The notes: a model not told the origin generated them from the sequence alone. A DNA stretch of 64,000 nt from Pseudomonadota bacterium (GCA_029558635.1 JAKQEE010000052.1:392860-456859); one strand, 5' to 3'; shown: positions 24,702 through 34,271, counted from the stretch's first letter. Made by a program: numbers and translations.

Positions 24702-25505
24702 ATGAGCATCAGATCAGTGGCTAGGGCAGTTATAAAAAAGACTGCATATGGATTGTTTCGTGCGACAGGGGGAGTTCCTTCCTATGCGCTTACAGTTGAC
24801 GGGCTTTTTGCGACATCCCGCAAAATGGCCCCTCCCGATTATTTCAATTTGATGCGTGGTCACTATGAAGGGGCCGAGCGCACCATCTTGCGCGGGGCGT
24901 TTCGCAATGCGTCGACGATTGTCGAGATCGGGTCGAATATCGGGGTGGTGGCCTCTTTGGCGCTGGACTCCAAACTGGAGCGGAATGGAAGAATGATTTG
25001 CGTCGAGCCAAATCCAGATTCCCATGAGGCTTTGTACGCCAATCTGTCACGTGCCCAAAAACGACGTGCAAGTGACGACATTCAATTAAGAGTTCTTCAT
25101 GCCGCTGTTTCCGGACCGCAAGGCGAGCGGGGCGGTTCTGCAGAATTTATCCAGCGGGCGGATTTATCTTCGGGCCTTTCAGGGCAGGTGTCCGGCAGGG
25201 CAAGTGATTCTTCTTTGGTGAATGTCGAAGTGACGTCGCTAAGTAGTATTTTGAACGCACATAACGTCGATGGTCCGTATTCCCTGATTTGTGATGCCGA
25301 GGGTGCTGAAATCCCGCTGATTTTCGAGGATGCGGCTGCGTTGAAGAATTGTTCGCAAATGTTGATCGAACTTCACTCGCCGTCTTTAACAGGGAGGGAA
25401 GACGTTCCCCCCGATATCATGGTGCGCGAGCTTGAGAGTTTGGGGTTCCGCCTGAGAGTTCGTGAGCACGATACCTATTATCTTGATAAGCTGGCCTTCA
25501 ACTAA
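24702..25505 (+). CDS. FkbM-family methyltransferase
   Basis: 267 residues from the ATG at 24702. A class I SAM-dependent methyltransferase: VEIGSNIGVVASLALDS is the glycine-rich motif I and ICVEPNPDSHEALYANLS the ribose-binding acidic motif. FkbM-type members carry YSLICDAEGAEIPLIFED and MLIELHSPS, both present. The family methylates oxygen atoms of sugars or secondary metabolites; the substrate here cannot be told. The first 40 residues (RSVARAVIKKTAYGLFRATG) are basic and may be amphipathic. It is an isolated plus-strand gene inside the minus-strand rbfA-truB operon, which suggests insertion. Confidence 0.85.
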   Translation: MSIRSVARAVIKKTAYGLFRATGGVPSYALTVDGLFATSRKMAPPDYFNLMRGHYEGAERTILRGAFRNASTIVEIGSNIGVVASLALDSKLERNGRMICVEPNPDSHEALYANLSRAQKRRASDDIQLRVLHAAVSGPQGERGGSAEFIQRADLSSGLSGQVSGRASDSSLVNVEVTSLSSILNAHNVDGPYSLICDAEGAEIPLIFEDAAALKNCSQMLIELHSPSLTGREDVPPDIMVRELESLGFRLRVREHDTYYLDKLAFN

Positions 25506-25520
25506 TTTGAAAACTTGAAT

Positions 25521-25910
25521 TTATTCTTCTGCTGATTTCGGAAGGTTGTGGAGCAGGGCGTCGATTTTGGCGGCGCTGTCGTACAAAGTGTCCTCAACGA
25601 ATTTCAGTCTGGGGGTGAATTTCATGCGCACCTGACGGCCGATTTCTTTTTGGAAGATATCGGCGTTGGCGTTGAGGGCTTTCAGAGCTTCTTCCAGATT
25701 TTGGCCACCGATCATGGTGGCGTAGGCGGTGGCGTGTTTCATATCGGGCGAGACGCGTACTTCAGAGACGCTCACTAATCCGGCATGTTCCAGCAAAAAT
25801 GCGTCGTGAAAATGCCCGCGACCCAGCGTTTCCATGATGACATGGAGCAATTGTTCGCCCACCCGCAACTGGCGTTGTGACGGCCCCAGAGTGTTTTGAC
25901 CTTGTTTCAT
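25521..25910 (-). CDS. rbfA: Ribosome-binding factor A
   Basis: 129 residues, a KH-like small protein needed for 16S rRNA 5'-end maturation and cold adaptation. Family features are the N-terminal SQRQLRVGEQLLHVIMETL, VSVSEVRVSPDMKHATAYAT, and LRFV-like RMKFTPRLKFVEDTLYDSA. It follows infB by 5 bp and is the last gene of the rimP operon. Next on the same strand would be truB, but the methyltransferase gene intervenes, converging tail to tail with rbfA 15 bp away. Confidence 0.95.
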   Translation of the reverse strand: MKQGQNTLGPSQRQLRVGEQLLHVIMETLGRGHFHDAFLLEHAGLVSVSEVRVSPDMKHATAYATMIGGQNLEEALKALNANADIFQKEIGRQVRMKFTPRLKFVEDTLYDSAAKIDALLHNLPKSAEE

Positions 25911-25915
25911 TTTAT

Positions 25916-28459
25916 TTATGCAATCGTTCTGGTTTCTTCTTTGACGTCATAGCATTCGATGATGTCGCCGTCTTTGAGGTCGTCGTAGTTTTCGAACGCC
26001 ATACCGCATTCCATTCCCTCGCGGACTTCCTTGACTTCGTCCTTGAAGCGTTTGAGGGTTTTGAGCATGCCTTCGTGGATGACCACGTCGTCGCGGAGCA
26101 AACGTACCTTGGAACCACGGCGAACCATACCGGCTTGGACCATACAGCCCGCGATCTTGCCAACCTTGGTGATGTTGAAGACCTGACGGACTTGCGCCTG
26201 ACCCAGATATTCCTCGCGCACGAGTGGGGAGAGCATACCGCCCAGTACTGCTTTCACATCGTCGATGATGTTATAGATGATGTTGTAGTAGCGGATTTCG
26301 ACCTTATCGCGTTTGGCCATTTCGCGGGCCTGAGCGTTCGCGCGGACGTTAAAGCCCACCACAAACGCGTTCGAGGCGCGGGCCAGCGTAATATCGGATT
26401 CGGAGATTGGACCAACACCGGAGAAGAGGACTTTGACCCCGACTTCGGTTTGTTCTTCGGTGATTTTGGCCAGAGAACCGACAATCGCTTCGACCGATCC
26501 ATGCACGTCGCCTTTGATGATGACGGGCAGTTCTTTTCGCGCATCGCGGCTTTGGGCCAGCAATTGTTCGAACGAAGCGCCGGTAACGATGGCGGCTTCT
26601 TTTTCTTTTTTCTTGCGGAGGCGGTAATCGACAATTTCACGGGCTTTCGATTCCGTATCAACCACGCTGAAGGAGTCGCCTGCGTCCGGCGTTCCGCTCA
26701 AGCCCAGTACTTCTACAGGGCGGCCCGGATCAGCCGAGTCAATATTTTGTCCCTTGTCATCGAGCAACGCACGGACACGGCCCCATTCGGAACCGACCAC
26801 GAAAATGTCGCCGATGTGCAGCGTTCCCTTTTGGATGAGAACGGTGGCCACCGACCCGCGGCCTTTTTCCATTTTGGATTCGACCACTGCCCCTTGCGCG
26901 GCGCGGTTCGGGTTGGATCTGAGGTCGAGGACTTCGGCCTGAAGCAAAATGGCTTCCTGCAATTTATCAAGGTTGAGTTTTTTCTTGGCCGAGAGTTCAA
27001 CACAGAGAACCTCGCCGCCCATTTCTTCAACCTGAACATTGTGTTGCAGAAGGTCTTGTTTGACCTTCATCGGGTTGGCGTCGGGCAGGTCGATTTTGTT
27101 GATCGCGACGATCATCGGCACACCAGCCGCTTTTGCGTGGCTGATGGCCTCAACCGTTTGCGGCATGATCGAGTCGTTTGCGGCCACCACCAAAACAACA
27201 ATGTCGGTGACGTTGGCGCCGCGGGCGCGCATTTCAGTAAAGGCCGCGTGGCCTGGCGTATCGAGGAAGGTAATTTTTTCGCCCGAAGGAATCGTGATCT
27301 GGTACGCGCCGATATGCTGGGTAATGCCACCCGCTTCGCCCGCGACCACATCGGTTTTACGCAGCGCGTCGAGGAGGGAGGTTTTCCCGTGGTCGACGTG
27401 ACCCATGATGGTGACGACAGGCGGACGGGAGACGAGATCTTCGGTGCGGTCTTCGTCGCCTTCGATCCCGACTTCGACGTCGGCATCGGTCACACGTTTG
27501 ATCTTGTGGCCGAATTCCATCAGGACGAGTTCGGCAGTGTCGGCATCAATCGCCTGATTGATCGTAGCCATCACGCCCATTTTCATGAGCGATTTGATGA
27601 CATCGCCACCGCGTTCGGCCATCCTGTTTGCGAGTTCTTGCACCGTAATTGTTTCAGGCACAGTGACTTCGCGCGATTGTTTCGGTTGTTCGACTTTGGG
27701 GCCAGCCAGCGCACGGGCCTTTTGCCGCGCACGGCGGACGGATGCTAGGGAGCGTCCACTTTCATCGCGGCTATATTGTTCGTTGATAACCTGATTGACG
27801 GTCAAACGCCCGCCGCGGCCTGCCATTGCGCTACGGTCGGAATTGGAATCATCATCGCCACCGCTTTTGCGGCTGCTCGAGCGTTTGATGCGGTCGCGGT
27901 AGCTGGTCTCTTCCTGTGGGGCCTCTCCCGGATGCGCGGGACGGCTATATCCACCGCCCGGTGCGGCTGCACGGCTTTCGGTCAAAGCTTTTTCCTGAGC
28001 GCGGCGTTGTTTATCGGCGGCTTCGGCTTTTTTGCGTTCTTCTTCTTTAATCAGTTCGAGTTCTTCGAGCTCGCGGCGGCGCAGATCTTCGGCGTCGATT
28101 TTGCGCGGGCGTTTGCCGGTTTTTTCGGACTCAATGCGGAGTTTCTCCTCTTCGGCTTCCAGAGCGCGCCGTTTGGCTTCTTCCTCGCGGCGACGTTCGT
28201 CGTCTTCCTTGGCTTTTTGAAGAGCGCGGAGGCGTGCCTCTTTTTCCTCATTGGTCAGATGGTCTTCGGCGGAGGCTGCTTGTTCCTCGGCTGCGGCTTG
28301 GGCGGCGGCGCCGCGTTTTTTACGAACCTCGATGGTCACGCCGCGAGATTGACCGCGTGCAAGCGTTTGCGTGATGTGTTGCTGGCCCGGGCTACCGCCT
28401 TTCAGGCTCAATGTGCCTTTGCTGCCACCGAGGGAGAGTGTCTTTTTTTCTTCAGTCAT
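25916..28459 (-). CDS. infB: Translation initiation factor IF-2
   Basis: 847 residues. IF-2 is the GTPase that brings fMet-tRNA to the 30S subunit and promotes subunit joining. The N-terminal third is highly charged and repetitive (Glu/Lys/Arg/Ala-rich, residues about 45-240), as common in alphaproteobacteria. The IF2 N-domain contains [20 protein letters not shown]. The G domain carries [27 protein letters not shown] and [10 protein letters not shown], and the C-terminal domain has [20 protein letters not shown], which binds fMet-tRNA. It lies between the ylxR-like gene (13-bp gap) and rbfA. Confidence 0.97.
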   Translation of the reverse strand: MTEEKKTLSLGGSKGTLSLKGGSPGQQHITQTLARGQSRGVTIEVRKKRGAAAQAAAEEQAASAEDHLTNEEKEARLRALQKAKEDDERRREEEAKRRALEAEEEKLRIESEKTGKRPRKIDAEDLRRRELEELELIKEEERKKAEAADKQRRAQEKALTESRAAAPGGGYSRPAHPGEAPQEETSYRDRIKRSSSRKSGGDDDSNSDRSAMAGRGGRLTVNQVINEQYSRDESGRSLASVRRARQKARALAGPKVEQPKQSREVTVPETITVQELANRMAERGGDVIKSLMKMGVMATINQAIDADTAELVLMEFGHKIKRVTDADVEVGIEGDEDRTEDLVSRPPVVTIMGHVDHGKTSLLDALRKTDVVAGEAGGITQHIGAYQITIPSGEKITFLDTPGHAAFTEMRARGANVTDIVVLVVAANDSIMPQTVEAISHAKAAGVPMIVAINKIDLPDANPMKVKQDLLQHNVQVEEMGGEVLCVELSAKKKLNLDKLQEAILLQAEVLDLRSNPNRAAQGAVVESKMEKGRGSVATVLIQKGTLHIGDIFVVGSEWGRVRALLDDKGQNIDSADPGRPVEVLGLSGTPDAGDSFSVVDTESKAREIVDYRLRKKKEKEAAIVTGASFEQLLAQSRDARKELPVIIKGDVHGSVEAIVGSLAKITEEQTEVGVKVLFSGVGPISESDITLARASNAFVVGFNVRANAQAREMAKRDKVEIRYYNIIYNIIDDVKAVLGGMLSPLVREEYLGQAQVRQVFNITKVGKIAGCMVQAGMVRRGSKVRLLRDDVVIHEGMLKTLKRFKDEVKEVREGMECGMAFENYDDLKDGDIIECYDVKEETRTIA

Positions 28460-28472
28460 TTTTTTTCCGATT

Positions 28473-29051
28473 CTACTTTTCCGTTTTAACTGCTTTCAAT
28501 TTTTCGACCAGATCCACAAGGTTTTTGGCCAGTCCTCCCGCTTTCAGCGAGACGTGATTGATATTCTGTTCGCCTAGCGCGTGGGACAATTCCGCACTGG
28601 ACCATTCGTCGATGACGGGAATTTCCTGATGGTGTGCCAGACGTTCCAGCTTTTCCCGTCCGTTTTCACTTGAATCGCTGGCGACAACATACACGCTCGT
28701 ATGGCGGGAACGCAAGGCTTCGTCCACTTTTGTGAAGCCGGAGACCAGTTCTCCCGCGCGTTTGGCCATGCTCAGCGTCTGAAGGGCCAGTTTTCCAAGG
28801 CCGGATTCAATGATTTCCAGCAGATTTTCGGGGATTTCGACGTTTTCCCGTACCGTACCGGCAAAGGAATTGCGCCAGATCGCCTTTTTCAGGATATGGC
28901 GGTCGGCGGAAATCCACAGGAACGGTCCGGGGAGTTTTTCGGTGAGGTCCGGTACGACCTGACGGTCGGGGGATATCACAAAGCGGATCATTCTGGCTTG
29001 CGGCAGGATTTCTCCGGTCACTGCACAGGATGATGTTCTGGCAAGAGTCAT
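28473..29051 (-). CDS. YlxR (DUF448)-like RNA-binding protein with L7Ae-like C-terminal domain
   Basis: 192 residues from the ATG at 29051, which has a strong AAAGGAAGG upstream. The open frame continues to an ATG at 29240, but that part is not conserved-looking and contains a perfect palindrome. Residues 1-85 are a YlxR domain ([38 protein letters not shown]), which usually reads LPGRGAW. From about 95 on, [20 protein letters not shown] and [16 protein letters not shown] resemble the L7Ae/YlxQ fold. This fusion is common between nusA and infB in alphaproteobacteria, where it is thought to bind RNA or nucleoid. Confidence 0.87.
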   Translation of the reverse strand: MTLARTSSCAVTGEILPQARMIRFVISPDRQVVPDLTEKLPGPFLWISADRHILKKAIWRNSFAGTVRENVEIPENLLEIIESGLGKLALQTLSMAKRAGELVSGFTKVDEALRSRHTSVYVVASDSSENGREKLERLAHHQEIPVIDEWSSAELSHALGEQNINHVSLKAGGLAKNLVDLVEKLKAVKTEK

Positions 29052-29178
29052 AGCCTTCCTTTCATGGATGGGAGGAAGAAAAGAGGAAGGTTCCGGTGCT
29101 TCTGGTGTGCGAATAACGGAAGGAACAGGCTTGGGTGGTTGCGGTTTAAAAAGATCCTGAAGATTCCACAGCCCGACG

Positions 29179-29204
29179 GTCGTAGGAGATAATGCTCCTA
29201 CGAC
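29179..29204. repeat. Perfect 10-bp palindrome upstream of the ylxR-like gene
   Basis: GTCGTAGGAG (29179-29188), loop ATAATG, CTCCTACGAC (29195-29204). It lies in the 215-bp stretch between nusA and the preferred ylxR-like start. It remains in frame with the upstream extension of that ORF, where it would encode VVGALSPTTVG. No T-run follows, so it is not a simple terminator. It may be an RNase processing hairpin or a small mobile palindrome. Confidence 0.6.
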
Positions 29205-29266
29205 TGGGTGATAGAAAAGTTCAGGCTCTCTTCTCGCCATATTGTCCGTGTCCTTTCCATTTCCGG

Positions 29267-30790
29267 TTATGCGGACGGAGAGTCTTCCGGCATCGCTTCG
29301 TCAGCGAACCAGTGTTCCCGTGCCTTCATAATCAGAGCATTGGCCTCAGACTCGGACATCGCGTCCGATCCCAGAATTTCCACCAGCTCGTCACCGGCCA
29401 GATCCGCAAGATCGTCAAGCGTTTTGACGTTGTTTTCACCGAGTTTGATGATCTGATCGACGGTCAGGCCTTCGAAGGAGACGAGGTCATCAGCCAGTCC
29501 CAGTTCGGATTGACGGTTTTTCAGTTCTTCGGCTTTGGTGATCAGCCAGTTTTCGGCACGAGCTTTCAACTCGGCACCGACTTCTTCGTTGAAGCCTTCG
29601 ATAGAAGCCAGTTCTTCGATTGGTGTTTCGGCGACTTCTTCGACTTTGTTGAAGCCTTCGGCAATCAGCAGGCGGGCGATCACGTCGTCCACATCGAGTG
29701 CCTCGATGAAGAGGGCGGAGCGGGCTGCAAATTCTTCCTGACGACGCTTGGTCTCTTCTTCTTCGGTCAGAATGTCGATGTACCAGCCGGTTAGGATCGA
29801 CGCCAAGCGGACGTTCTGACCGCGGCGGCCGATGGCCAGAGACAATTGTTCGTCAGGCACAACCACGTCGAGACGACGTTTTTCTTCGTCCATCACCACT
29901 TTGGTAACTTCGGCGGGAGCCAACGCGTTCACGATAAAGGTCGCGATGTTTGGTGACCATGGGATGATGTCGATTTTCTCGCCACCCAATTCGCCCACCA
30001 CGGCCTGAACACGGCTACCGCGCATACCGACACATGCGCCCACAGGGTCCATGCCATTGTCGTGCGAGTAAACAGCAATCTTGGCACGGGAACCCGGATC
30101 ACGAGCCACGGCTTTGATCTCGATCACGCCATCATAGATTTCCGGCACTTCCTGAGCGAAGAGTTTCGCCATGAATTCGCCACGGGTGCGTGAGAGGAAA
30201 ATCTGAGGTCCACGGACTTCGCGGCGGACGTCGTAGATATAGGCACGGACGCGGTCGCCGACTTTCAAATGTTCGCGCGGGATCGTATCGTCGCGGCGGA
30301 GAATCGCTTCGGCACGACCCAGATCAATCGTGGCGTTACCGTATTCAACACGTTTGATGACGCCGTTGACGATTTCGCCGATGCGGTCTTTGAAGTCGTC
30401 GAATTGTTGTTCGCGTTCGGCTTCGCGGATGTTCTGCATGATGACCTGTTTTGCGGTCTGGGCAGCAACGCGGCCATAGTCGAAAGCGGGCAGGGTGTCG
30501 ATCAGGATATCGCCAACCTGTGCATCGGGTTTTTCACGTTTGGCTTGTTCGACTGTGATCTGAGCCGCTTCGTTTTCGATTTCTTCGGGTGGAGTTACCG
30601 TGCGGTAGCGTTTTAGCTGGGTGTCGCCTGTTCTGCGGTCGATGTGGCAACGGATATCATGCTCGTGACCGTATTTGGAACGGCCGGCTTTTTGAATGGC
30701 CTGTTCGATGGCTTGAATAATGACTTCCTTGTCCATCCCTTTTTCGCGGGCGACGGCATCGGCAACCTGAAGAATTTCGACTCGACTCAT
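29267..30790 (-). CDS. nusA: Transcription termination/antitermination factor NusA
   Basis: 507 residues. NusA binds RNA polymerase and nascent RNA to modulate pausing, termination and antitermination. Domains in order: N-terminal RNAP-binding (about 1-130), S1 (GEIVNGVIKRVEYGNATIDL), KH1 and KH2 (VGACVGMRGSRVQAVVGELG, LSLAIGRRGQNVRLASILTG), then two C-terminal acidic helix-hairpin-helix repeats (EEVAETPIEELASIEGFNEE, LDDLADLAGDELVEILGSDA). Length and repeats match alphaproteobacterial NusA. It follows rimP by 5 bp. The terminator-like hairpin in the rimP leader could place its own expression under NusA-sensitive control. Confidence 0.97.
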   Translation of the reverse strand: MSRVEILQVADAVAREKGMDKEVIIQAIEQAIQKAGRSKYGHEHDIRCHIDRRTGDTQLKRYRTVTPPEEIENEAAQITVEQAKREKPDAQVGDILIDTLPAFDYGRVAAQTAKQVIMQNIREAEREQQFDDFKDRIGEIVNGVIKRVEYGNATIDLGRAEAILRRDDTIPREHLKVGDRVRAYIYDVRREVRGPQIFLSRTRGEFMAKLFAQEVPEIYDGVIEIKAVARDPGSRAKIAVYSHDNGMDPVGACVGMRGSRVQAVVGELGGEKIDIIPWSPNIATFIVNALAPAEVTKVVMDEEKRRLDVVVPDEQLSLAIGRRGQNVRLASILTGWYIDILTEEEETKRRQEEFAARSALFIEALDVDDVIARLLIAEGFNKVEEVAETPIEELASIEGFNEEVGAELKARAENWLITKAEELKNRQSELGLADDLVSFEGLTVDQIIKLGENNVKTLDDLADLAGDELVEILGSDAMSESEANALIMKAREHWFADEAMPEDSPSA

Positions 30791-30795
30791 TTTTC

Positions 30796-31326
30796 CTAGT
30801 CTCCTTGTTGAGTTGAATTTAGTAGGCGTTCTCTTTTTTCCTTGCTGGCTTTCAGCAGGTCATCCGTCATCACCAGTTTGGCTTTGTGGATGTTGGGCAG
30901 GTCAATTTTGACCGTCCCGTGTTCGGTATCAAGTGTGACAATGTCGTCCGCAAAAGCAGTGATCTTGCCACGGAATTTTTTCTGGCCGTTTTCGGCAGCG
31001 GTTTCGGTTTCGACACTGGCTTCGAAGCCGACGTTATTTTCAAAATCGCGACCACGAACCAGCGGGCGGTCGATTCCCGGCGAGCTGATTTCCAATTGGT
31101 AGGCTCCTGCAAACGGGTCTTCGACGTCGAGCAGGGCCGATACGGCGCGGCTAATTTTCGTGCAGCCGTCGAGATCCAGCGTTTGTGTCTCCGGATTTTC
31201 TGCCATGATTTGCAGTGTTTGCAGTTTCTGGCTGCCGATGATTCGCAAAGACACAAGGTCGTATCCCAGATCCGTAATGGCCGGTTCGATATATTTTGCG
31301 ATGCGTCGTTCCTGTGTCGTGGTCAT
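30796..31326 (-). CDS. rimP: Ribosome maturation factor RimP
   Basis: 176 residues from the ATG at 31326 (AAGG just upstream). RimP assists 30S assembly. The N-terminal domain holds IEPAITDLGYDLVSLRIIGS and LDLDGCTKISRAVSALLD, followed by the family motif YQLEISSPGIDRPLVRGRDF. The C-terminal SH3-like domain contains FRGKITAFADDIVTLDTEHG. It is the first gene of the rimP-nusA-ylxR-infB-rbfA operon, preceded by a promoter at 31403-31431 and a hairpin with a T-run at 31346-31375. Confidence 0.95.
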   Translation of the reverse strand: MTTTQERRIAKYIEPAITDLGYDLVSLRIIGSQKLQTLQIMAENPETQTLDLDGCTKISRAVSALLDVEDPFAGAYQLEISSPGIDRPLVRGRDFENNVGFEASVETETAAENGQKKFRGKITAFADDIVTLDTEHGTVKIDLPNIHKAKLVMTDDLLKASKEKRERLLNSTQQGD

Positions 31327-31345
31327 AAGCCTTAAAATTCGTAAC

Positions 31346-31375
31346 AAAAAAGGCGGGCCTCTTTATGAGCCCACC
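31346..31375 (-). terminator. Attenuator-like terminator in the rimP leader
   Basis: On the minus strand GGTGGGC (31375-31369) pairs with GCCCGCC (31358-31352), including one G-U pair, and is followed by TTTTTT (31351-31346). It lies about 20 nt before the rimP start and downstream of the candidate promoter, with no other minus-strand gene upstream. It therefore looks like a leader attenuator. Confidence 0.6.
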
Positions 31376-31402
31376 CTGTTTATAATTCAGGTTGTTTTGT
31401 GC

Positions 31403-31431
31403 TTTATATGCACTATCTCAACTTTAATCAA
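31403..31431 (-). promoter_or_regulatory. Candidate promoter of the rimP-nusA-infB operon
   Basis: On the minus strand TTGATT (31431-31426) and TATAAA (31408-31403) are separated by exactly 17 bp, giving an expected transcript start near 31396 and a leader of about 70 nt before rimP. The intergenic gap 31327-31586 is AT-rich and shared with the divergent XRE gene, whose own promoter I cannot place with confidence. Confidence 0.6.
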
Positions 31432-31586
31432 GCTTTTTAAACAGGCTTTTTTGTAATATGTTAATTGTAATCTACGGTTATATGAGTATGTTAATGTTTA
31501 TACTTAAGGTTTATTGCTCTTTTTCTGAAAAAAATGCAGTTTGGCGTGTTTGTTAATTTGTAGCACTGTGTAAAAGAGATATCGAA

Positions 31587-32081
31587 GTGACAGCGGAAAA
31601 TCTAAAAATCAAGAATCCCAGAAATCCCCGCAGAAGCTCTGTAGATGGGGATGCTCCTAATCCAGTAGATGTGTTTGTCGGCCAGAAGTTGAGGTCGAGA
31701 CGCAGTTTGATTGGAATTACCCAAGAGAATCTTGCCGAAGCTGCGGGAATTACATTCCAGCAAGTCCAAAAATATGAAAAAGGCAGGAACCGCTTGAGTG
31801 CCAGCCGTCTTTATCAATTTTCGCGTGTGCTGGATGTGCCGGTGTCCTATTTCTTTGAAGGATTTGCCGCGCCGGATTCCCATGTCGGTATTCAGGGCGG
31901 GTTTGCCGATAACGAGCAGGAAGCCTTCGATGCGGACGTCGAAGAGTCCGAAGACATCCTCAGCCGCAAGGAGACCATTGATCTGGTTCGGACCTATTAC
32001 ACGATTACGGATGAAAAATTGCGGCGCGATTTCCTGAAAATGCTGAAGCAAATGGCTAAAAATTTCAAAAGCTCCGAATAG
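31587..32081 (+). CDS. XRE-family transcriptional regulator upstream of metK
   Basis: 164 residues from a GTG at 31587 with AGAGA upstream. Residues about 30-90 are a Cro/CI helix-turn-helix: GQKLRSRRSLIGITQENLAE, then AAGITFQQVQKYEKGRNRLS and VLDVPVSYFFEG. A flexible linker and a helical tail (RKETIDLVRTYYTITDEKLR) follow. Regulators of this form are widespread in alphaproteobacteria and often precede metK. Its target is not known from sequence. The stop codon lies within its own terminator stem, so metK probably has separate transcription. Confidence 0.88.
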   Translation: MTAENLKIKNPRNPRRSSVDGDAPNPVDVFVGQKLRSRRSLIGITQENLAEAAGITFQQVQKYEKGRNRLSASRLYQFSRVLDVPVSYFFEGFAAPDSHVGIQGGFADNEQEAFDADVEESEDILSRKETIDLVRTYYTITDEKLRRDFLKMLKQMAKNFKSSE

Positions 32082-32094
32082 GGGCTTTTGTTTT
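32067..32094 (+). terminator. Terminator overlapping the XRE regulator stop
   Basis: AAAAGCTCC (32067-32075), loop GAATA, GGGGCTTTT (32081-32089), then G and TTTT. The left arm is within the last codons of the regulator. metK follows 54 bp later. Confidence 0.65.
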
Positions 32095-32147
32095 AGCGGC
32101 TTGGGGTTTACCTTGTTCAAGTCAATTCGAATATATTCAGGTTTTTC

Positions 32148-33326
32148 ATGGCTACTACACTTCTTAAAGATTATTTTTTTACCAGCGAATCCGTTTCCGA
32201 AGGTCACCCTGACAAAGTCTGTGACCGGATTTCGGACACAATTGTCGATGCGTTCCTGTCGGTCGATCCGTTTGCGCGGTGCGCGGTCGAGACCGTGGCG
32301 ACCACAGATTATATCGGCATTATCGGCGAGACTCGCTGTTCCTCCGAGATTTCTCATGACGAGATCAAGCAACTGGCCCGTGATGCGGTGAAAGCCATCG
32401 GGTATGACCAGCCAGGATTTAGTTGGCGAAATGTCGAGGTCGACTGCAAGCTGCACTCCCAATCTGCCGATATCGCCCAAGGTGTAGATGCTGCCAGTGA
32501 CAAGGACGAGGGGGCCGGAGATCAGGGAATTATGTTCGGTTATGCCTGTACCGAGACTCCGGTTTTGATGCCTGCGCCAATTTATTACGCCCATAAAATT
32601 CTGAAGCGTCTGGCCGAGGATCGTCATTCCGGCAAGTTGTCGATGATCGAGCCGGATGCGAAATCCCAAGTCACTCTGGAATATAAAGACGGGAAGCCCG
32701 TTCGGGCGCGGTCGGTCGTGGTTTCGACCCAGCACGCCGACGGGTTGTCGCAAGCGGATGTCAAAGAGATTGTTCGCCCGTATGTGCTTGAGGTTTTGCC
32801 TGAGGGGTGGATGTGTGACGAGAACGAGTTCTATGTGAACCCGACGGGTCGTTTTGTTATCGGCGGGCCGGTCGGTGATTCCGGTTTGACGGGGCGCAAG
32901 ATTATTGTTGATACATATGGCGGAGCTGCGCCCCACGGTGGCGGGGCGTTTTCGGGCAAGGACCCGACAAAAGTCGACCGTTCGGCGGCTTATGCCGCGC
33001 GCTATGCGGCCAAAAATATCGTGGCCGCAGGTTATGCTGAGAAATGCCTGATTCAGTTGTCTTACGCTATTGGTGTGTCTAAGCCTTTGTCTGTTTATAT
33101 CGACACATTCGGCACCGGAAAAATTTCGGAGACAGAGCTTGTCAACGCGGTTTCAAAAGTGCTAGACCTCAGCCCGCGCGGGGTCAGAACGCATTTGAAG
33201 CTTAATCGTCCGATCTATGCGCGGACCGCCGCTTACGGTCATTTTGGCCGTGATCCGGAAGAGGATGGCGGGTTTTCATGGGAAAAACTCGATCTGGTTG
33301 ATGAATTGAGGAAAGTACTTGGCTGA
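32148..33326 (+). CDS. metK: S-adenosylmethionine synthetase
   Basis: 392 residues. MetK makes SAM from methionine and ATP. Conserved motifs: [20 protein letters not shown], containing the ATP-phosphate His, [17 protein letters not shown], the P-loop-like [20 protein letters not shown] with its K+-binding neighbours, and [20 protein letters not shown]. Full length. It overlaps trmB by 8 bp. I looked for a SAM riboswitch in the 66-bp upstream gap and saw none. SAM made here is used by TrmB and the FkbM methyltransferase among many others. Confidence 0.97.
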   Translation: MATTLLKDYFFTSESVSEGHPDKVCDRISDTIVDAFLSVDPFARCAVETVATTDYIGIIGETRCSSEISHDEIKQLARDAVKAIGYDQPGFSWRNVEVDCKLHSQSADIAQGVDAASDKDEGAGDQGIMFGYACTETPVLMPAPIYYAHKILKRLAEDRHSGKLSMIEPDAKSQVTLEYKDGKPVRARSVVVSTQHADGLSQADVKEIVRPYVLEVLPEGWMCDENEFYVNPTGRFVIGGPVGDSGLTGRKIIVDTYGGAAPHGGGAFSGKDPTKVDRSAAYAARYAAKNIVAAGYAEKCLIQLSYAIGVSKPLSVYIDTFGTGKISETELVNAVSKVLDLSPRGVRTHLKLNRPIYARTAAYGHFGRDPEEDGGFSWEKLDLVDELRKVLG

Positions 33327-34038
33327 GACTGTTGAACACCACAAAGTCAAACGTGTGTACGGGCGGCGGATGGGCCGCCCGATGCATAAAGCGCGTCTTG
33401 ATGTTCTGGATACGATTTTACCTCGTCGCAAAGTGGGTGAGGAATTGTTGACCGAAAAGGCCGATAAAACCCCCGACGATATTTTCGGGGAGACGGTTGA
33501 TAGGCTTCATTTTGAAATCGGGTTCGGCAACGGCGAACATTTGCACTATATCATGGAGCAATTTCCCGACGATTATTTTATCGGGGCGGAGCCGTACATT
33601 AACGGCATGACCGCGTTCCTCAAGGATTTCGGAAGCGAAGATGTGCCGAAAAACTTCCGCGTGCATATGGATGATGCGTTGATGGTGTTAAATTCCCTTA
33701 AAGATGCGTCGGTGGATTTTCTTTATATTCTCAATCCCGACCCGTGGCCGAAATCGCGCCATCATAAACGCCGGATTGTGAGCCCGCAAAATCTCGAAGT
33801 ATTCGCGCGTGTTTTGAAAGATGGCGGGGTGATGCTCCAGACCACCGATGTTGACGATCTGGCGGAATGGATGGTCACGCAGACCGTTAATTGCCCCCAT
33901 TTCGAATGGACTGCCGAACGGCCCGAAGACTGGAAAACCGCACCCAACGGCTGGATGGCGACGCGGTACGAGAACAAGGGCAAGGATGCTGGGCGCTCGC
34001 AGACCTATCTGGTCTATAAAAGACGGCCAAGGTCTTGA
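33319..34038 (+). CDS. trmB: tRNA (guanine-46-N7)-methyltransferase
   Basis: 239 residues from a TTG start at 33319, which overlaps the metK stop and has GAGGAAAG five bases before it. TrmB methylates G46 in the variable loop of tRNA. The SAM motif is [20 protein letters not shown], followed by [38 protein letters not shown] is the family hallmark with the catalytic Asp. Near the end [20 protein letters not shown] resembles the usual T-x-Y-E motif. The metK-trmB pairing is conserved in alphaproteobacteria. Confidence 0.95.
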   Translation: MAETVEHHKVKRVYGRRMGRPMHKARLDVLDTILPRRKVGEELLTEKADKTPDDIFGETVDRLHFEIGFGNGEHLHYIMEQFPDDYFIGAEPYINGMTAFLKDFGSEDVPKNFRVHMDDALMVLNSLKDASVDFLYILNPDPWPKSRHHKRRIVSPQNLEVFARVLKDGGVMLQTTDVDDLAEWMVTQTVNCPHFEWTAERPEDWKTAPNGWMATRYENKGKDAGRSQTYLVYKRRPRS

Positions 34039-34103
34039 TTTTCCTTATTTAACAGAAAATTAAAGTTTCCATCGTACTCTTGGGGAATAATCAGGAGAAT
34101 GAG

Positions 34104-34271
34104 ATGGCTCGCGTATTTTCTATTTCAAAAGGTGAAAACGGTTATGATTGCCGGGTTTCAACTGTAGAATTCGAACAGAATAAGGGCATGGTCTGTAATG
34201 TCGCTTCGCCGGTTGAGGCCAAGTTGGATAATGCTTTGTCTATGTCGGCTCCCGCCGCAACGCCGGTATAG
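34104..34271 (+). CDS. Unknown 55-residue protein
   Basis: A small gene with a good ribosome site (AGGAG seven bases before the ATG at 34104). A TTG at 34080 would extend it over that site. The product begins MARVFSISKGENGYDCRVST and ends SMSAPAATPV, with two Cys (residues 16 and 31) that could pair or bind metal. No membrane segment. A strong terminator follows at 34294, so it forms a complete small transcription unit between trmB and ald. Not recognised. Confidence 0.6.
   Translation: MARVFSISKGENGYDCRVSTVEFEQNKGMVCNVASPVEAKLDNALSMSAPAATPV

Noticed and set aside
25877-27748. 623-codon open frame on the plus strand opposite infB
   Set aside because: It lies antisense to a clear IF-2 gene and its translation shows no family motif; long antisense frames arise here from codon bias.
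32082-32147. Possible SAM riboswitch before metK
   Set aside because: The gap is only 66 bp, partly used by the regulator's terminator, and I see no SAM-class core or pseudoknot pattern.
31602-32936. 444-codon open frame on the minus strand opposite the XRE gene and metK
   Set aside because: Covers two recognised plus-strand genes and their intergenic terminator; no ribosome site or family motif.
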